NCBI GenBank assembly: GCA_944380695.1
Contig: CALWII010000071.1
Location: forward strand, 1 to 5,719
Direction: 5' to 3'
DNA length: 5,719 nt
Source of the DNA: an uncultured Clostridia bacterium
Lineage (GTDB): Bacteria > Bacillota > Clostridia > Christensenellales > UBA1242
The notes under the pieces are model-generated. The model was given only the letters and a program-made list of their open reading frames with translations, did not search any database and was not told where the DNA came from. Of the stretch, positions 5,616-5,719 are shown one piece after another. Made by a program: the position numbers and the translations under genes. The stretch's first letter is position 1. Each line of letters starts with the position of its first letter.

Positions 5616-5719
5616 AACTTGCTTGCAAGAGTGAGACTGATGGTTTTACATACTATGTGATGAACACAATTTGTTGTGTTTTTGCGTTTAGCAAAATTAA
5701 AATTTAACTTGCTTAAATT
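5616..5719. repeat. Cluster of short inverted repeats with repeated 9-mer AACTTGCTT
   Basis: The 9-mer AACTTGCTT occurs at 5616-5624 and at 5706-5714. Each copy lies in a dyad: CTTGC-TT-GCAAG (5618-5629) and AATTTAA-CTTGC-TTAAATT (5701-5719, cut by the window end). Between them are ACATA-C-TATGT (5648-5658), the 5663-5680 hairpin and TTTTGC-GTTTA-GCAAAA (5680-5696). No ORF with an SD is present. It may be a 3' untranslated region, an operator region for a gene beyond the edge, or a structured RNA. Confidence 0.45.
5663..5683 (+). terminator. Candidate weak terminator of the LRR gene
   Basis: AACACAA (5663-5669) and TTGTGTT (5674-5680) form a perfect 7-bp stem with a TTTG loop, followed by TTT and then G. 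The stem is AT-rich and the T run short, and it lies 90 bases after the stop, so termination may be partial. A second stem, TTTTGC/GCAAAA (5680-5696), abuts it directly. Confidence 0.5.

Noticed and set aside
5660..5707. 15-codon ORF beginning MNTICC at the right edge
   Set aside because: No SD, and it is made of the hairpin sequences; no support as a leader peptide.
1..5719. CRISPR array, transposon, prophage or defence operon
   Set aside because: No regularly spaced repeats with spacers, no transposase, integrase or nuclease motifs, and no terminal inverted repeats with target duplications were seen.

Overview
The window is AT-rich throughout. It uses the standard stop code: all six called genes end in TAA, and Trp is read from TGG. 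Shine-Dalgarno (SD) sites are of the AGGAG/GGAGG type and promoters are sigma-A-like. Together with a DUF4116-repeat protein and a BspA-type leucine-rich-repeat protein, this suggests a low-GC Gram-positive bacterium, most likely an uncultured host-associated member of Bacillota (clostridia-like). The taxon is an inference and cannot be fixed from the sequence.

Layout. The left edge (1-630, + strand) holds the 3' part of a DUF4116-repeat gene. After it comes a 26-codon ORF with a strong SD, then a hairpin terminator that looks bidirectional. Next are three minus-strand genes: a TspO/MBR membrane protein (764-1234), a single-domain cupin (1323-1748) and valyl-tRNA synthetase valS (1985-4585). 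valS has its own promoter on its right and its own terminator on its left. A divergent intergenic region (4586-4823) separates it from a plus-strand gene for a BspA-like LRR protein without a visible signal peptide, driven by a near-consensus promoter (TTGACA-17-TACAAT). The last ~145 bases are non-coding and carry several short inverted repeats and a repeated 9-mer.

How the parts relate. valS is a housekeeping gene. The cupin and tspO share a strand with an 88-base gap and no convincing terminator between them, so they may be co-transcribed, but no shared pathway can be read from the sequence. The two flanking repeat-protein genes look like accessory genes around this small core. I see no CRISPR array, transposase, integrase, tRNA, rRNA or recognisable multi-gene defence or biosynthetic system. 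The most notable details are the KMSKH variant of the ValRS catalytic loop, the apparent lack of a T-box leader on valS, the small amphipathic ORF fused to a terminator, and the hairpin-rich right edge.
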